In this document: one piece after another, positions 20,100 through 34,272 of the stretch
Layout: each line of letters starts with the position of its first letter
How positions within the stretch are numbered: the stretch's first letter is position 1
Assembly (NCBI GenBank): GCA_034670405.1
Contig: JAXDDX010000043.1
Coordinates: forward strand, 1,281,001 to 1,345,000
Length of the DNA stretch: 64,000 nucleotides
Origin: Hoplostethus atlanticus
Lineage: Eukaryota; Chordata; Actinopteri; Trachichthyiformes; Trachichthyidae
Direction of reading: 5' to 3'
The notes under the pieces: model-generated
Databases searched by the model: none
What the model was told of the DNA's origin: nothing
The model's input: the letters and a program-made list of their open reading frames with translations, nothing else
Made by a program: the position numbers and the translations under genes

Positions 20100-22104
20100 G
20101 TGGAACAGCTGCTGTCCGAGACAAAATGGTCATCCAATCACATTCTAAGTTTATTGTCGCCGCGGAAAATAATCAAATCTTCCATTAAATAAAGTAACCC
20201 AGACCATATAAAATGTGTGTGTGTGTGTGTGTAAGTGAGAGGTCAGCCTGGTCAACAGCACCCGCCCCCCCTGGTCTGAGGAGAAATTAATGAAGCGTCG
20301 GGGCCAGGGGGGTGTCAGGGCGGCGGGAGGAGGAGGCCCCTGGTAATAAGCAGCTGCTCCTGCATAATGGAGCTGCAGAGTCCATCTTTAAAAAGACGGA
20401 GGCTGACCTGAACACAACACAACAGGACCCCCGCCAGGCTAAAAGCTGCTCCAATAACACACCGTTGACCCCGCTAGTCCCTGGTCTGCATGGGGTGTAG
20501 TGGCACTTAAACATGAAATCCACCCTAAAACACTTTTAACACTCTTATAAAACAGTTATTGGTAATGCACGTTGCATTTCTGGGCCCATTTTGTTGTTTA
20601 GTTTGTTGTTTAGTGAGAAATAGAAGAGGCAGAGATATCGATTTCTCCACTGACAGTAGCCAAGATAGACCAGAATGCAGTGCAGCAACAAGACATGTTG
20701 TGTTTTGAGTAAGAGGCACAACTCTCACTTTTTCTCAACTGGGGAAACCTTTGCTTTGCCACTGCTATCGCTCTCTCCACCTACACGTATAACCCATAGC
20801 TGAATGCAACAAGTTCATGCTTGTTCTCCGGGGGTTGTCGAGAGGCATTCTGGGAAATGTAGGAAATCAATAGAAGTAGTAGAAGTGGACCAGGCAGGTT
20901 GAGGGAAAGTGGGTACAACAAAAAGGTAAAATACAACATTTTATCACAAAATAATGATGATATATTATCAGGAGTATCTGAGGGGTTTTTCTTTTAAATC
21001 TTCGAGATTGTCTTTATTTTTTAATTGTCTCCATCTTCATCTCTCAGCCAAACAGTGTGTCCAGTACTGTGACGTCTTTCTCCTTTCTATAGGTGGCGCT
21101 CTTTTCTTTGTCTGTTCAGCCACGGTGGCTACCGCTGCTCATGCTAACTACCCAGTTCTTCTTCTGTTTATGATATTTTCTCCCACTGAAGACCCACCTG
21201 ACACCGGGTGTTTAGAACAGCAAATGGAAAAGCTTTCATGACCTGGTAGAGGTTGATCATCAGTGATAGAGAGTTAAAAATGTTGCAGATTATTACTTAA
21301 ACATGGCTTCTTCGATATGAGATTGTTGCATCTGCTCAGATTTAATTGTCATTTGATTTGAAATGCACATCGGAGCGACTTCAGCATTGCTGAAATGATG
21401 GGAAGGACAGGTCCATTTTGTACCAAATTAATTGAACCAAAAATGCACATTTAAATATTTATTAAGTTATTTTTTATAAATCTCTGAACTCTGTGGGATA
21501 ATGAAACAAAGTGTTACCCCAAACAGGATCAGGCCATTGCTCCTTTTCGCTGTGGAATAGGAAAAGGAATCCTTTAACAGTGTGGGATCCTAGCGCTGTG
21601 ACTCAGCCAAGGGTTTCTGGTTCTGTCTGTTTTTAGGAAGTGTTGCGTTTGTTTGGTGGCGAGGTAGTCCGTCGAGTCGGTGAGTCACTACGTTTTTCTC
21701 AGCGACTCGGGAGTGCAGAGGAAACGTCTCGAGCGCCGGCTGTGATCTTTTTTAATTGTACTGCAAGTTATTTTTCCCCCGCTCTTTATTTTTTTCCACT
21801 GGAACGTAAAAGAAAATAGAAAATCCCCCGTGTTCAATTTAAAATGGATTCATCTGTTTTCCTGCTGAGTTTCTGGAGTCGTCTGTGCCCCCTTCTCGTT
21901 CTCCCATTCTCTCTTTCAGTGTCCACTATAACTCCTTCTCTCTTCCCCGCCCACTCTCTCTTCTCTTTCTCAGCAGAAGCAAAACTCTTCCATTGTGTAT
22001 TGTGTGTTATTTTCATATCACTGCAGTCGTGTGAAAACCTTTTATTTTGTCATGTTTGACATTAACTGATGGTTCACATGGCGCTTAAGAATGTTTCATA
22101 CTTT

Positions 22105-22270
22105 AAAACACATTTGTACATTTCTGGCTTTTAGCTGAAACTCTTTTCCAGAGCAACTTACCATGAGTGCAACAGTAGAACAAGGTTAAATTCCTAGATC
22201 AGCAATAGTAAAGAGTGCAAGGGTCAGAGCCACAGCCCCCAACAATACATGGAAACATTCCTGTGACCCT
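22105..22270. repeat. SINE-like fragment related to 11.1 and 43.0 kb
   Basis: GGCTTTTAGCTGAAACTCTT and TCCAGAGCAACTTACC, followed by GTGCAAGGGTCAGAGCCACA, parallel CCAGAGCAACTGACAACGGG and GTGCAAGGGTCAAAACCACA at 43.05-43.15 kb. Confidence 0.55.
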
Positions 22271-22309
22271 AGAATGGCCGTTTGATAGAGAAATACTCTG
22301 AAAGCCAGT

Positions 22310-22360
22310 AAGAGAGGAGAGAGGAGAGGAGAGGAGAGAGGAGAGGAGAGAGAGAGAGGT
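22310..22360. repeat. (GAGAG)n purine repeat
   Basis: This is a short run of GAGAGGA-type units. Confidence 0.85.
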
Positions 22361-22539
22361 ATCATTTCTTCAACTGTGCATTATTCACTTTATATCATTT
22401 AAAAATGATTGCTGTGCAACCTGCCTGAGTCTGGAAACGTTTCTGTTGTGCTTGTTTTTTAATGCTCTGCAATGATAAAAAATCAAACAGACAGAAACAG
22501 ATGAGAACAGAGTCTGAACATTATTTTTTGAGCACAGTC

Positions 22540-22870
22540 TCCAATAGTCCTCTTTATCAGTTAATTAGACCCTGCGTTGCAGCAGACCGCTACAGGAGAC
22601 AGGTTTGCCTCTTCCAATGCCGTTTATTCCTTCGGGAGGAGGAAGAGCCCGGTTAAACGCGGTCCCGCCGTAGCGCCGACCCATAAACATGATGAAATGT
22701 GTGAAACTTTAACGATAATGTATGCAAAACCCGAGGTGGTAGGCGGGCGATAAAAAAAATAAAAAACACACACGAGTTTTAAGGAAATCGTTTTTTTATT
22801 TGCGGCTGTTGTATTTTCATTGGGGCCAGCCAAAGCAACATAAAGCTTAAGCGGCTAGTCTTTACTGTTA
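22540..22870. other. candidate conserved non-coding block (inferred)
   Basis: This repeat-free stretch contains GATAATGTATGCAAAACCC, CCATAAACATGATG and GCGGCTGTTGTATTTTCATT. No coding signal is seen. Confidence 0.25.
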
Positions 22871-23519
22871 AATCAATAAAACAGATAATGTTGACAAGCC
22901 TTTTTCATTGCACTCCCTCCCTCCTCCTCCTCCACCTCCTCCTCCTCCTCCTCCTCCTCATCACCCTAGTGTTGGGGCTCTTGACAACATTGTCTGAAGT
23001 GCCCCGACTGTTGCTGTTATGTTTCTTCAAGAGACCAAACAGGAAACAGGAAACTGCTCTGTCGGCAGCAACCAGTGCTCTTGATTTTCATTAGGCCTCC
23101 ATTAGTTGATGGCAGATGTTGTGTTTGTGTGAACGGAGCATCTGACGGCTCATCGCAGCTTCACTGCCGAAGATGTAGAAGAAGTTTGAGCGGTTACATG
23201 GTTGGTTCTGACAAAGAAACACGAGCAAGAAAATAATAGGAGCATGTTTGTTATTTTCTCCATCAAACCCTCTGGTTGTTTGGATTGTTCATTTTGATGC
23301 GTTTGGATTTTTGTAAACCACTTCATAGAATTTCTGACAGATGCAATACAATACAATACAACAGTCTTCACTTAAAAAATATTTCTGTTGCCGGGTGAAA
23401 ACCACGTGTTTGCAAAAAGTTCATTCCTCAGAAAGGAGGAAAATAATTCTTCCTTTGATTTTTCTCATCGACAGCCATGCATCTTTGAAATGAAACAGTG
23501 GGGTTTTCAGATGTTTTAC

Positions 23520-23590
23520 AAGCAGTGGTCTTGAAATTCACTCAACGCATAAATGATCATCTACACTTTCATTTCAAATAAGAAAAGCAA
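23520..23590. repeat. dispersed repeat fragment
   Basis: ATTCACTCAACGCATAAATG and the following CATTTCAAATAAGAAAAG match the copy at 40.01-40.08 kb. Confidence 0.5.
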
Positions 23591-23599
23591 AAACTACAC

Positions 23600-24480
23600 G
23601 AGGCTGCAGTTACATTGATTGTACCGGACAGCAGCGACCAAGTCGGTACACAGCTTGGGATTGATTTGCTTTTCTTCCTGAGTAGATTCTAACTTTCCCA
23701 CTCCCAGCCAGGAGTTTTTATGAACTTCTTCACCATAAATACAGGCATGCCTCATCTGCTTCCTTATCAAGCTGGAAATAAATAGCATGAGGTGGGGGGG
23801 GTGGGGGGGTCTTTGGGTAGCCCATAAATCGCTCCACTCTCCGTCATCCAATCTCTGGGCAATGTCATTCAAACCCCCTGCGCCATCCATTACCTGGGTG
23901 TAATGGGCTCCTGCCCATGCAGTGTCCGTCGTATTATTAGCCCATAACTTCAAACTATCAATAACTTTGAGCTGCTGAGGGAGAGAGGGAGTGAGAGGGG
24001 GGGAGGAGAAAGGAGGAGAGGGAGAAAACAAAGAGAGAGGTGAAGGAAGTTAGGGAGTCGGAAAGAAAATGTTAGGCTAGCGATCCTCCTCAGTCGGAAG
24101 GGAGTCGGCGGGTTGGTGAGAGTGTGTGTGTTGTGTTTTGGTAACTTTGCAACGACAGTGTTCATCAAGACTGTATCTGTTTGTCTCTGCTGTGTCCGTT
24201 TGCGGCCTCTAGAGGGCAGTGGCATTTCAACCCTGCCTCCTGTCATTACACTGTGGAAATACGGAGAAATCAATGAGAGTATTTATTTGAGCCGTTTCAT
24301 ACGCGTGGCATAAAGCTCTTTTATATCACAGGAGCTGATGACAATTATGTTTCCTCTTTTCCTATGAAATGAACAGGTCGGCGAGTGGAAATGAGATTCC
24401 ACAGGCATTCAGCGGCGCTTTAGAAATTAAATTTATCATTTCACTCAGGGTTGAATCTGACTTTTATAAAGAAATAGATG
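23600..24480. other. candidate conserved non-coding region (inferred)
   Basis: Two repeat-poor parts (23600-23960 and 24220-24480) flank a purine-rich run. They contain CCATAAATACAGGCATGCC, GTCGTATTATTAGCCCATAA and AGCCGTTTCATACGCGTGGC. The minus-strand frame over 23594-24031 has no recognisable protein signature. Confidence 0.28.
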
Positions 24481-25299
24481 TCTGTGAAGAACACAGTAGT
24501 AAATATTGGCTCAGACTTTATCTGTCCAAATAAATGGCCCTATCTTGTCAATCAGTGTTATTACACCACATCATAATGTCCTACATCATACCCTGAAATT
24601 TCCAGACTTTCCACATTTTTTCTCACTGAAAGAAAAGATTGCATCAGTCTTTTTTCCATATTGCATCAGTATTTTTTTTTTTTATTTCCATAAGAAGTTA
24701 TCTCTTCTCCCAAGTCAAACATGGGGATTCAATCAATACGCCGGTACCGCCAGACCGTTCAAAGGCCAGATTAGACGCCCAATAACACAAAGGAAGATTG
24801 ACTGGAAAAGTATCCTCTTACCCACCACGCAGGCTGAAGGCGGCTTAAGGCTTTATGGAACGGTGCGTATGAATACTGTTAACATCGATAGGCACGTGGC
24901 CAGACCCCCCGCGGTTCAACCCCAGCGGAGCGTGACATCAGAGTGTATCCAAGACATACATATGATCAATAGAGTGTTGCTCTGGTTATTGATTTTCGCA
25001 GTGTGGAAGATTTGTTGTGCGGGTAAGCACTGCTTTGACAGCATCTGAAGTGATTGTTTGAATGATTGTGTTTTTTTTTCCTTTTGCTTTGGTTCTGCAG
25101 CTCAACGGGTCGAGCATGGTAGCAACACTCAGCGTTACGCTGCTTTATTGAGACCAAATATGAATTACATATTGGACATTGTCCAGTCATGAGATGATGG
25201 AGGTTCCTCCCAGACCTCTACAGAAAAACAGTATGGAAATTAATTACATTTTATTTTATATTACATTGTATTAATTTATTTGTTCAATAATGTTTAGTC

Positions 25300-25520
25300 A
25301 TTTTTTTTTAGGGGGTCACACTGTTTGGTTTCACTGGAGAGTTTTAGTGTCCCATGATGGTCTAAACGCTGTTTGGGACACAAATAACATTCGGGGGGAA
25401 ACCTCATCAGTTTTTGGCATGAAAATAGAAAATAGAAATTCAGTGAATATCGACAAATTATCGGCACAAAAATATCAGTATCGTTTAAATATTGTCAAAT
25501 ACCCATATCAGTCGAACCTG
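25300..25520 (+). repeat. dispersed 'ATCGG' repeat, + copy
   Basis: It carries GAGAGTTTTAGTGTCCCATG, AAACGCTGTTTGGGACAC, TTTTTGGCATGAAAATAG and AAAATATCAGTATCG, in the same order as at 16.64-17.17 kb. Confidence 0.6.
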
Positions 25521-26009
25521 TTTAGGGGCTCCATTCCTGTCATGCCGAAGATGTATGCACTCATGGTAAGTGCATGGTGCTCTGGATAAAAGCGTCCACC
25601 CGATAGCTTGTGTGTATCATCATTTTTTATCGGCAGCTCTTATAACTAAATATTTAGGCCTTAACAGATTTTGAGGCCAGAGTGAAAACTTTCCCATCTA
25701 CAGTGAGTGGGAGAAATTTTACCCTTAATATTACCTTGAGTCAACCGCGTGTGGAGGCTGTTGGATTAAAGACATCTGCATGACGCAGGAGGAAACAGAA
25801 CGTATCGGAGGAAGCATGCTGGTCTCTGTGTTCAGACTTATCTTATCTTATCTTATGGTAGCCGTGTGGGTCGGACTTCAGGCTGAACTGCTTTTTAAAA
25901 TGATAATCTGTCCGTTACCGTAACACCTCAACCTCAACCTCCCATCTAACCTGTCACCGTCCAGCTGACAAGTTGAGTCAGATTTATTCAGAAATAAAAA
26001 TAATTCTAA

Positions 26010-26370
26010 CAAAGCACTTTACAGTATATTGATATATTGGTCCAATATTGGCTTTTTTATATCGGCCAGTCAGTATTGTCTCCATTACCTCCATTATGAT
26101 GGATATGATGCAGTTTAAGATTACATATTTATTGTATAATTTTGATTGCATTATATAATAATAATAATAGTAATAATAATAATAATGAAGAGTTTTAGTG
26201 TCCTGTGGTTTAAATGCTGTTTCAGGCTTTTCCACCAAGAATACAAATTCTAGAGGAAACACTGAATCGTCATTTTGTTGGAAATGTTTTGACATGAAAC
26301 TGAGAATTGGCAGAAAATTCCCAAATTACCGGTTTTGGTATCGACCTTCAAAAACCCGTAACAGACAAAA
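26010..26370 (+). repeat. dispersed 'ATCGG' repeat, + copy
   Basis: It carries TTTTTATATCGGCCAGTCAG, AGAGTTTTAGTGTCCTGTGG, AAATGCTGTTTCAGGCTTTT and TACCGGTTTTGGTATCGACC. An ATA/AAT trinucleotide run interrupts it. Confidence 0.6.
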
Positions 26371-26889
26371 GAGACAAAAGGCGAGTTCATAACAACAGGT
26401 AAATACAAGAAACAACAAGCACTCACTAACCTGAATGATGTTTAAAGGTTTTAGATGTTTTAATTCTGTGATGACACGTTACTGGTGTATTACCCGATGG
26501 GAAGCGTCGGTACGCAGGGAGAACTTTAGTCTCCTGTAACAGCTCCCTCAACACGGACCAGGCATGTGGGCGACACGTCCTTTCTAACAGTGAACATGTG
26601 GAATTTTCCATTGTCTCTCTGAAATGAGCGGAGTCAAACGCCGCTGACCCTCTCAACCTCACGCTGGTGATTGTGTGTGATTAATGGCCGGTGAGATCGG
26701 ATTAAACCACAGGGAGGGGTAACCGATGACCCCCCCCCACCCCCACCCCTCCCTTCTCCCTCTGTGTTTCCAGTGGTGAGGATAAATGGAGAACAAGAAT
26801 ACTTCCTGATATAGACGGAGAGTTTTTGGCTCTCCTGCACTGCATGCATGCCAAAAATCCTCCAAGCAAGGGAGATGCTTAAAGAGATG

Positions 26890-26892
<3 letters not shown>

Positions 26893-26932
<40 letters not shown>

Positions 26933-27061
26933 GTGTGTGTGTGTCAATTTGAGTTTTAGACCTTTGGAGTGAGGACATTTTGGCCAAATTAGGAAATAGG
27001 ATTAGGTTTAGATCAGAGTTAGGGTTAGTCAATGGAATGTCCTCACAAGTATAATAAGATA

Positions 27062-27108
<47 letters not shown>
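26893..27108. repeat. composite repeat flanked by two (TG)n tracts
   Basis: (TG)n at 26893-26944 and at 27064-27108 enclose a 120-bp segment with GAGTGAGGACATTTTGGCCA, GTTAGGGTTAG and AATGTCCTCACAAGTATAAT, a combination that recurs widely in fish genomes. Confidence 0.7.
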
Positions 27109-27109
<1 letters not shown>

Positions 27110-27299
27110 ACTACTTGTCACCACGGTTATTTTAATGCCTCGCTTGGCAGCAGAAACAAAAACACCAGAAGCTGAATCTGGTTTCCCGGTCAGGTGTCCA
27201 GTCCTCTCGTCTGAAGCGCCACCGCTCCAGCCAAACCCTCGCTTTCCTCTCCCTCTCCCCCTCCCTCTTTTCTCCCGTCTTACGGCGTGTTGTAACTAG

Positions 27300-27715
27300 G
27301 CTTCGACTCATATGGGTTTCTGAAGGCCGATATGTTTTTGGTTTAGAGCTGCCGATATTTTGTGCCAATATTAAACGTCTTGACCAATTTGACCATTTTT
27401 ATGAACCAAAATAAGAAGAATTCAGTTTTATTCAATCAGAGTGGAAAAGCCCCTGAAACAGCATTTAGACCGTCATGGGACACTCTGAGATACTTTACTA
27501 CCTTTAAAGAAGTAGTAGAATTAGTTTACAAAAAAAAATATGAAACAATTAAATTAATAAATCTATAATGCAAAGAAAGTGAAGTTTGACTGGAGGTCCA
27601 TCGACTGTTTTCATGTAGCTGAGGTCAGGAGGAACCAGGACCACATGACCGATATCTGATATTTAATAGGCCAGTATCGGCCTGATGCCCAAACAAACCG
27701 TATATCAGTCTAACC
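27300..27715 (-). repeat. dispersed 'ATCGG' repeat, - copy
   Basis: It contains GTGGAAAAGCCCCTGAAACA followed by GCATTTAGACC and ends with GGCCAGTATCGGCCTGATGC. This is the reverse orientation of the copies at 16.6, 25.3 and 26.0 kb. Confidence 0.6.
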
Positions 27716-27740
27716 CTAGCTGTCATCCCAGCCTATGCTG

Positions 27741-27742
<2 letters not shown>

Positions 27743-27772
<30 letters not shown>
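27743..27772. repeat. (CA)n microsatellite
   Basis: About fifteen CA units. Confidence 0.95.
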
Positions 27773-27773
<1 letters not shown>

Positions 27774-28289
27774 CAGACCTCTCACCGGTCAGATTACGGA
27801 GGGAAATGTTTTTCATTTTGGATTGTTTGAGACAGCAGGAACCGTATTCCCTCGACGTCTCCGTTCAAAGTCGGCCATGTCCACATCACACGCAACCTGA
27901 AACAACGCCCCTCTCCCCCAGTGGGGGGGCGGGTACTGGGTGTACTGGGAGTACTGGGCAGTTCTGGTTAATACCTGTTTGTCTGGGGGGCATTCAGCAG
28001 ACAGGGCTGTTTTTAAACTGTTATAAGTAAATATATTGATTAAAGTTTGAAGTGTTTCATTCAAACTCACATTGAAACTGAATCCTTTTATTTTTCATTG
28101 AATTCATCATTTATTTTACACATATCCTCCCTCTTAATGTAATTGTAAATATTAGTTATGGGATCGTAACTACAGTAAAATACACAATTTCAAAAGATTG
28201 TAAATACTTGTTTTCCTGATGCTGACAAATCGTAATCGGAGGTGAAATCATCCAGATTTATTTTTAAACCCATTTTAATATTTTAATTA

Positions 28290-28520
28290 GTGTGAAAAAC
28301 AAACAAATAAATGCACGCCGTGATTGTTTGCGTTCCCGTTGCCTGGGAAAATTACTTTCCCTTTGAAAAAGCGTCCAGTGTTCGCCGCGCTGCATCCTCA
28401 ATTACCAACCGCGGCATTAAAACAATACTGTAACGGGATCCCAAGGTCAGGCCGGCTCCCACCACGCAGCGCCGAGATGGCACTTATAATTAGGCTGCAG
28501 CTTTTTTAACTAGTGTATTT
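28290..28520. other. candidate conserved non-coding block (inferred)
   Basis: It has TCAATTACCAACCGCGGCAT and CACTTATAATTAGGCTGCAG in a repeat-free context. There is no coding evidence. Confidence 0.28.
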
Positions 28521-29144
28521 TTAGTGTGTTCTGTCTCAACTTGTTATTATTTTTTTCCCTCCTGTTTCTTTTCATCTTTTGCTGTATTTATAGGCGTTTT
28601 GGTTTTGTTTTCAAGTTTGAACGGCGTTTCATAATACGTCCACCTACTTGAAGGGAGGAATTCTTACAAATGGAAGCTTAATTCATGTTAACATCAAGGT
28701 TTTTTTCACGGAAAAGCCCTCGTAAAAAAAACGGTCACCTAAGTACCCGTGGAATTAAGTGAAAAGCTGCTAAAAAATCTGGAGCTGTGTTCTCCTCTCT
28801 TGTAAATATTAAGTCTAGGACGGCAGGAGGAGTGCGCCGGCAAAAGGAGCGGCGGTAATTCAGATGAAGGAGGGCTGATTTTGGGGGGATGAAATACCAT
28901 CGGAGGGAGACGTTTTAAAAACTCCCCCGGTCTGGGAAAATAAAGCAGTGAGAATAATAGGCTTCCTGTCAAGAGAGGCGAGAGAATTCCTGTCATTGCT
29001 CACGCCGCCACCCTAAGACCTCTCCTTGTGTTAAGCCTGCTGGCATTTATTTGCTTTAGAATTACCTGCCAGCTCAATTTAGTAATAGCCTGTGTCATAA
29101 GAAAGCAAACCATCCCCTCTGCCCCTGCCCTACAGAATACCTGA

Positions 29145-29145
<1 letters not shown>

Positions 29146-29177
<32 letters not shown>

Positions 29178-29322
29178 ATCGAGAGACTGGGATAGTGTGC
29201 CCCCCCCCCCAACCCCGCCCACAGCCAACAGTGTCAGGAACAACTCCGACACCCCAAATTACCCACGTCGAAACAATGACCGTTCTATTTATAAGTTCAC
29301 CGCCTTGCCTTTTCTCTCGGCT

Positions 29323-29382
<60 letters not shown>

Positions 29383-30558
29383 TGTCTGTGATGATGTGGT
29401 GACTAGGTTAGGGATCCTGGTTCCTCTAACCCTGCCACGTTGTAGATTTGCCCGGCTTTGATGTATACTTTGTGGGTAATTAGTGAGAACTGGGTCAGCA
29501 CGGGGCAAGAAAGCAAAACCCCTCCGCTCCCTCGCCTGGGTGGGTGGGGGTTAAAAGGCTGTCAAATATCGTTGCCAATTTACACGTGAGCTATTTGCTT
29601 TTCCCTGCATTGGAGTTAAACCAAATAAACAGAGCTGTCGCTCTGTCTCTCTTCTCTCTGTGAAGCATCAGTACATGAGATGGAAAACTTAATTGTGTGC
29701 TGCTTTTTTTTGGAATCAAGAGATTATTAAATTGGTTGATTGTTTTACAATTTGGTTTTTACTGAATAAAGAGGCAATGTAGTTTAATTTAGCATGCACT
29801 GGCCAAAGGTCAACATGAGACAAACTAATAAAACCAATTGCCCTTAGTCAGATGGATCAGTGAAGATCTATTCTCTTCTCTCCGACTGCAGAGCCTCAAA
29901 GGTCCCAAATCATTCAGTTGTAGTGTTTTATTTTATAGAATAATGCCCATGATGTTTTTCAAATAAATGTATTTTAGTTCAAAGGGTATTTATTGAATCA
30001 TTTTGAAGACTAAGTCCTCACAGGCAGAACAGTCACAACACTGGACCCTGATTGGCCGATAGTTTAGTGAGGGGAGCCAATCAAGACCAGGTCCAGTTGT
30101 GATGTGTTGAAAATGCAACAAGTTTAACTTGAACCAGTCAAACCACCACGTCGCTCAACATCTTTGATCATACCTGTGTATTAACAGAGGACAGGTCTCC
30201 TGATAGGGCCCCTTTAAAACTGGTCCCCTCGCTGTAGCCCAGACTACAATCAAGACAGCCATCTGTAAACAGGGCCGGTCATTAGGAAGCCATTTAGCCC
30301 GATGTGAATCCCCTGCTGAGTTGATTTATGTGTTGGGGGGGGGCGGCGGCTACCAGTGTATTCACCACCGTTACCAGCATTGTGTCAGAGTAAACAAAAC
30401 AGTGGCGATGCGAGCCGGAGAACAACGGCCCGGCGGTGGGACGCTGATTGGGATGTTGATGTTTGTCCCCCCGCCTCCCCGGCCTCTTGCCCTTCCTGTC
30501 GCGGCCCCCGGCTTGTCACCGACAGACACCCGTGGTCATTTCCTATACGTGATATCAA

Positions 30559-30603
<45 letters not shown>

Positions 30604-30739
30604 ACACTCCCCGCTGAGTGTTTACAGCCACATGCTGATTCCTATTAATCTGCTTCTTGTCGGGACGGGGTGGTGGAGGGGAATCCGGGAGGGTTAGTGT
30701 TTGACTGGGAGGCCGCTGAAGGTGGGTAGAACCTACACC

Positions 30740-30777
<38 letters not shown>
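29146..30777. repeat. cluster of (TG)n/(CA)n microsatellites
   Basis: Separate tracts lie at 29146-29175 (TG), 29323-29381 (CA), 30566-30607 (CA) and 30742-30777 (CA). Open frames across them are repeat artefacts. A minus-strand dispersed repeat at 30000-30215 lies between. Confidence 0.9.
30000..30215 (-). repeat. dispersed repeat, inverted relative of 18.85-19.14 kb
   Basis: ACACTGGACCCTGATTGGCC and GGAGCCAATCAAGACCAGGT followed by ATCTTTGATCAT are the reverse complement of the 18.9-19.1 kb words. Confidence 0.6.
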
Positions 30778-30778
<1 letters not shown>

Positions 30779-30932
30779 GTAAAAGCCCTCCCTGACAGAT
30801 TGCACCAGGCCTGGACGTCTTTTTACACTGAGCAGATGTGGTCTCCCACTTGTTTTTCTTAGTAATTATCCCTCATTAAGTGAAAGCATGTGCCAATCAA
30901 ACGCCTTGGAGAGCGAGTGCAGGGCCCGGGCA

Positions 30933-30934
30933 TG

Positions 30935-31028
<94 letters not shown>
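30933..31028. repeat. (GA)n microsatellite
   Basis: About 95 bases of GA repeats occur with a few C interruptions. Confidence 0.96.
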
Positions 31029-31030
<2 letters not shown>

Positions 31031-32195
31031 CCTATAGCCTGGTCTCTACCATGTCAGGCCCAGTGTCATTTCAGAGCTGTTAGTAGATTAAAGGCGAGCC
31101 TTGCTGCAGCAGCAGTGACATTATTACGGCTCGTTTTTCTTCCTAGTGGTTACAAATTTGATGATTATCACATTTAACACTTGCCACGTTCAATTACAGC
31201 TAAAGGCCATATGGACGTTTTCATCCTAAAAGATTTTTCTCTCATGTGCTGGGTTTCCATCCGAGCATTGTCATGTGAATTATGATGGTTTAGAAATGAT
31301 CACTGTAAATGACAAATGATACAATTTTAATTAAATTAATTGTTTTTTTCCAATAAAGAAGTTAGGCGATAAATAACGATGGAAATGCATTTGTTGAATA
31401 AAAGTGATGTAGCGACATTTGCAGTCAAAGGTTGTTAATTGTCTTCTCCACCACAACCTCCAGAAATATCATGCATCTTGTTCATGTGGTCCATGTGGTT
31501 GTATGGCCAGAATATTGCCAGGTGCATTTCTTTTTGTCTTTGGGCAGAATAAAAAATAGTTGACAGGAAAAAACAACAACAATGTGCAAAATACTAAATT
31601 GTTTTTTTGGATGTGTTTTTTCTTCTCAAGCTCAGGAAGTCTCTTTATTCTCTTCCATCCAGCTGATGGAAACGAACCTAATTGAAATTTTAGTGACATT
31701 TCAAAAGTTTGCTTCATAGTAGGATGGAACCACAGCTGCTGTAAAATATTTAATTCATTTCTTAATTGTGAATTGTGGCTGAAAACATCCAATTAATTAA
31801 TTTAATGTTGAAATCTGTTTTTAGGGGGGGGGATTCTGTTCAAATTCTCAGTTCAGACTGAAAACACCAATTTAAATCTCTTTGTGAGAGAACTAAAAAC
31901 ATGATGGATAGATTAGATTTATTTTTTGCTCAAAATCCATGTATCCCATCATGCATCACAGACAGTGACAAAAAACACAAGAGATCTGCACAAAAAGGAG
32001 AAAAGAGACAAGTACCTTCCAAAAAAAAAGAGAGAGAGGAAAAAAACGAAGATATATGAAGTCTTCATGTCGATGAACTACCATTCGTTTTCACTTTGAA
32101 GTCCTGCGAACCGTAGTGAAGTGTGATTGCATGTGACAGTCGCCGAGTCTGCCGGTTTATCATGATGGATACACCCTCCCGCCATGGTGGGGCTG

Positions 32196-33421
<1,226 letters not shown>

Positions 33422-33514
33422 CCATGTGTACAGCTCAAAACCAAGCCCAATCCCCAGCTGCTGTTTCTTTGGACTCACGCTCTTCCAACATTTTTCCCCC
33501 TCTGTCAGTGGAAA

Positions 33515-33700
33515 ACTATGCAATTAGAAAACACCCCGGGAGATTGACAGCGGGATCACATGCAGTTTGACAAGGGGGCGCCCCAGAACGGCCCGCCGGA
33601 TACCTAAGTATTTTTAATTAAACAGCTCTCTGGCAGCGGCAGTGCTCTTTCCCTCGCCGGTTCAAAGACTCCTGCTTTGACCCATGTGCTAAAAGTTTGT
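33515..33700. other. candidate conserved non-coding block (inferred)
   Basis: It contains GCAATTAGAAAACACCCCGG and TATTTTTAATTAAACAGCTC, repeat-free and non-coding. Conservation has not been shown. Confidence 0.28.
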
Positions 33701-34217
33701 ATCAGTTTTCCGTGGCTGTGTTTTGCTTGGCGCCGGAGACACGCAACCCCAAATTGTCTTGTTTAAAAGCTAGTTTGTTTGCAGTTCTCCCCCCCCCCCC
33801 CTCACCCCCCTCCTCCCCCATTACATTACCACATGTGTGCAGCGTGATGAATTTCTGGGTATAGTTACACACTTGCAACGGGCCCGGTTTGTGTAAACGC
33901 TTCGGAATTAAGTTAACATCGAAGAAAGAAAAAAACAAATCACGGGTATTAGCGAATGGAAAGAGCCGGAACGCAACACCCCACTCCCCCCCCCTCCTCC
34001 TCCTCCCCACACCCGTCACTTTATTTAAACGTTAAAACAAGTAAAATAGAGCGCTCATCTGTTACCGGAGCGCTTCATCAATAACATTTGTCTGTCTGAT
34101 GTAAAATCGATACGACACACGCTGACACAATGCCAGAGCGATGGCAAATGCACTGTCATTTGTCATCGACTGGCAATAAAGATATGTCACAATTGATTTT
34201 AGCCCATTTTTTCCTCC

Positions 34218-34220
34218 CTC

Positions 34221-34254
<34 letters not shown>

Positions 34255-34272
34255 GCTCTCTCTCTCTCTCTG
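34218..34272. repeat. (CT)n microsatellite
   Basis: CT repeats occur with two CG interruptions. Confidence 0.93.

Noticed and set aside
24506-25048. 180-residue + strand open frame with a faint L1-type reverse transcriptase flavour (RRPIT...EGGLRLYGT)
   Set aside because: Only a few residues fit, the flanking residues do not continue the pattern and the frame is partly low-complexity. A translated search would be decisive.
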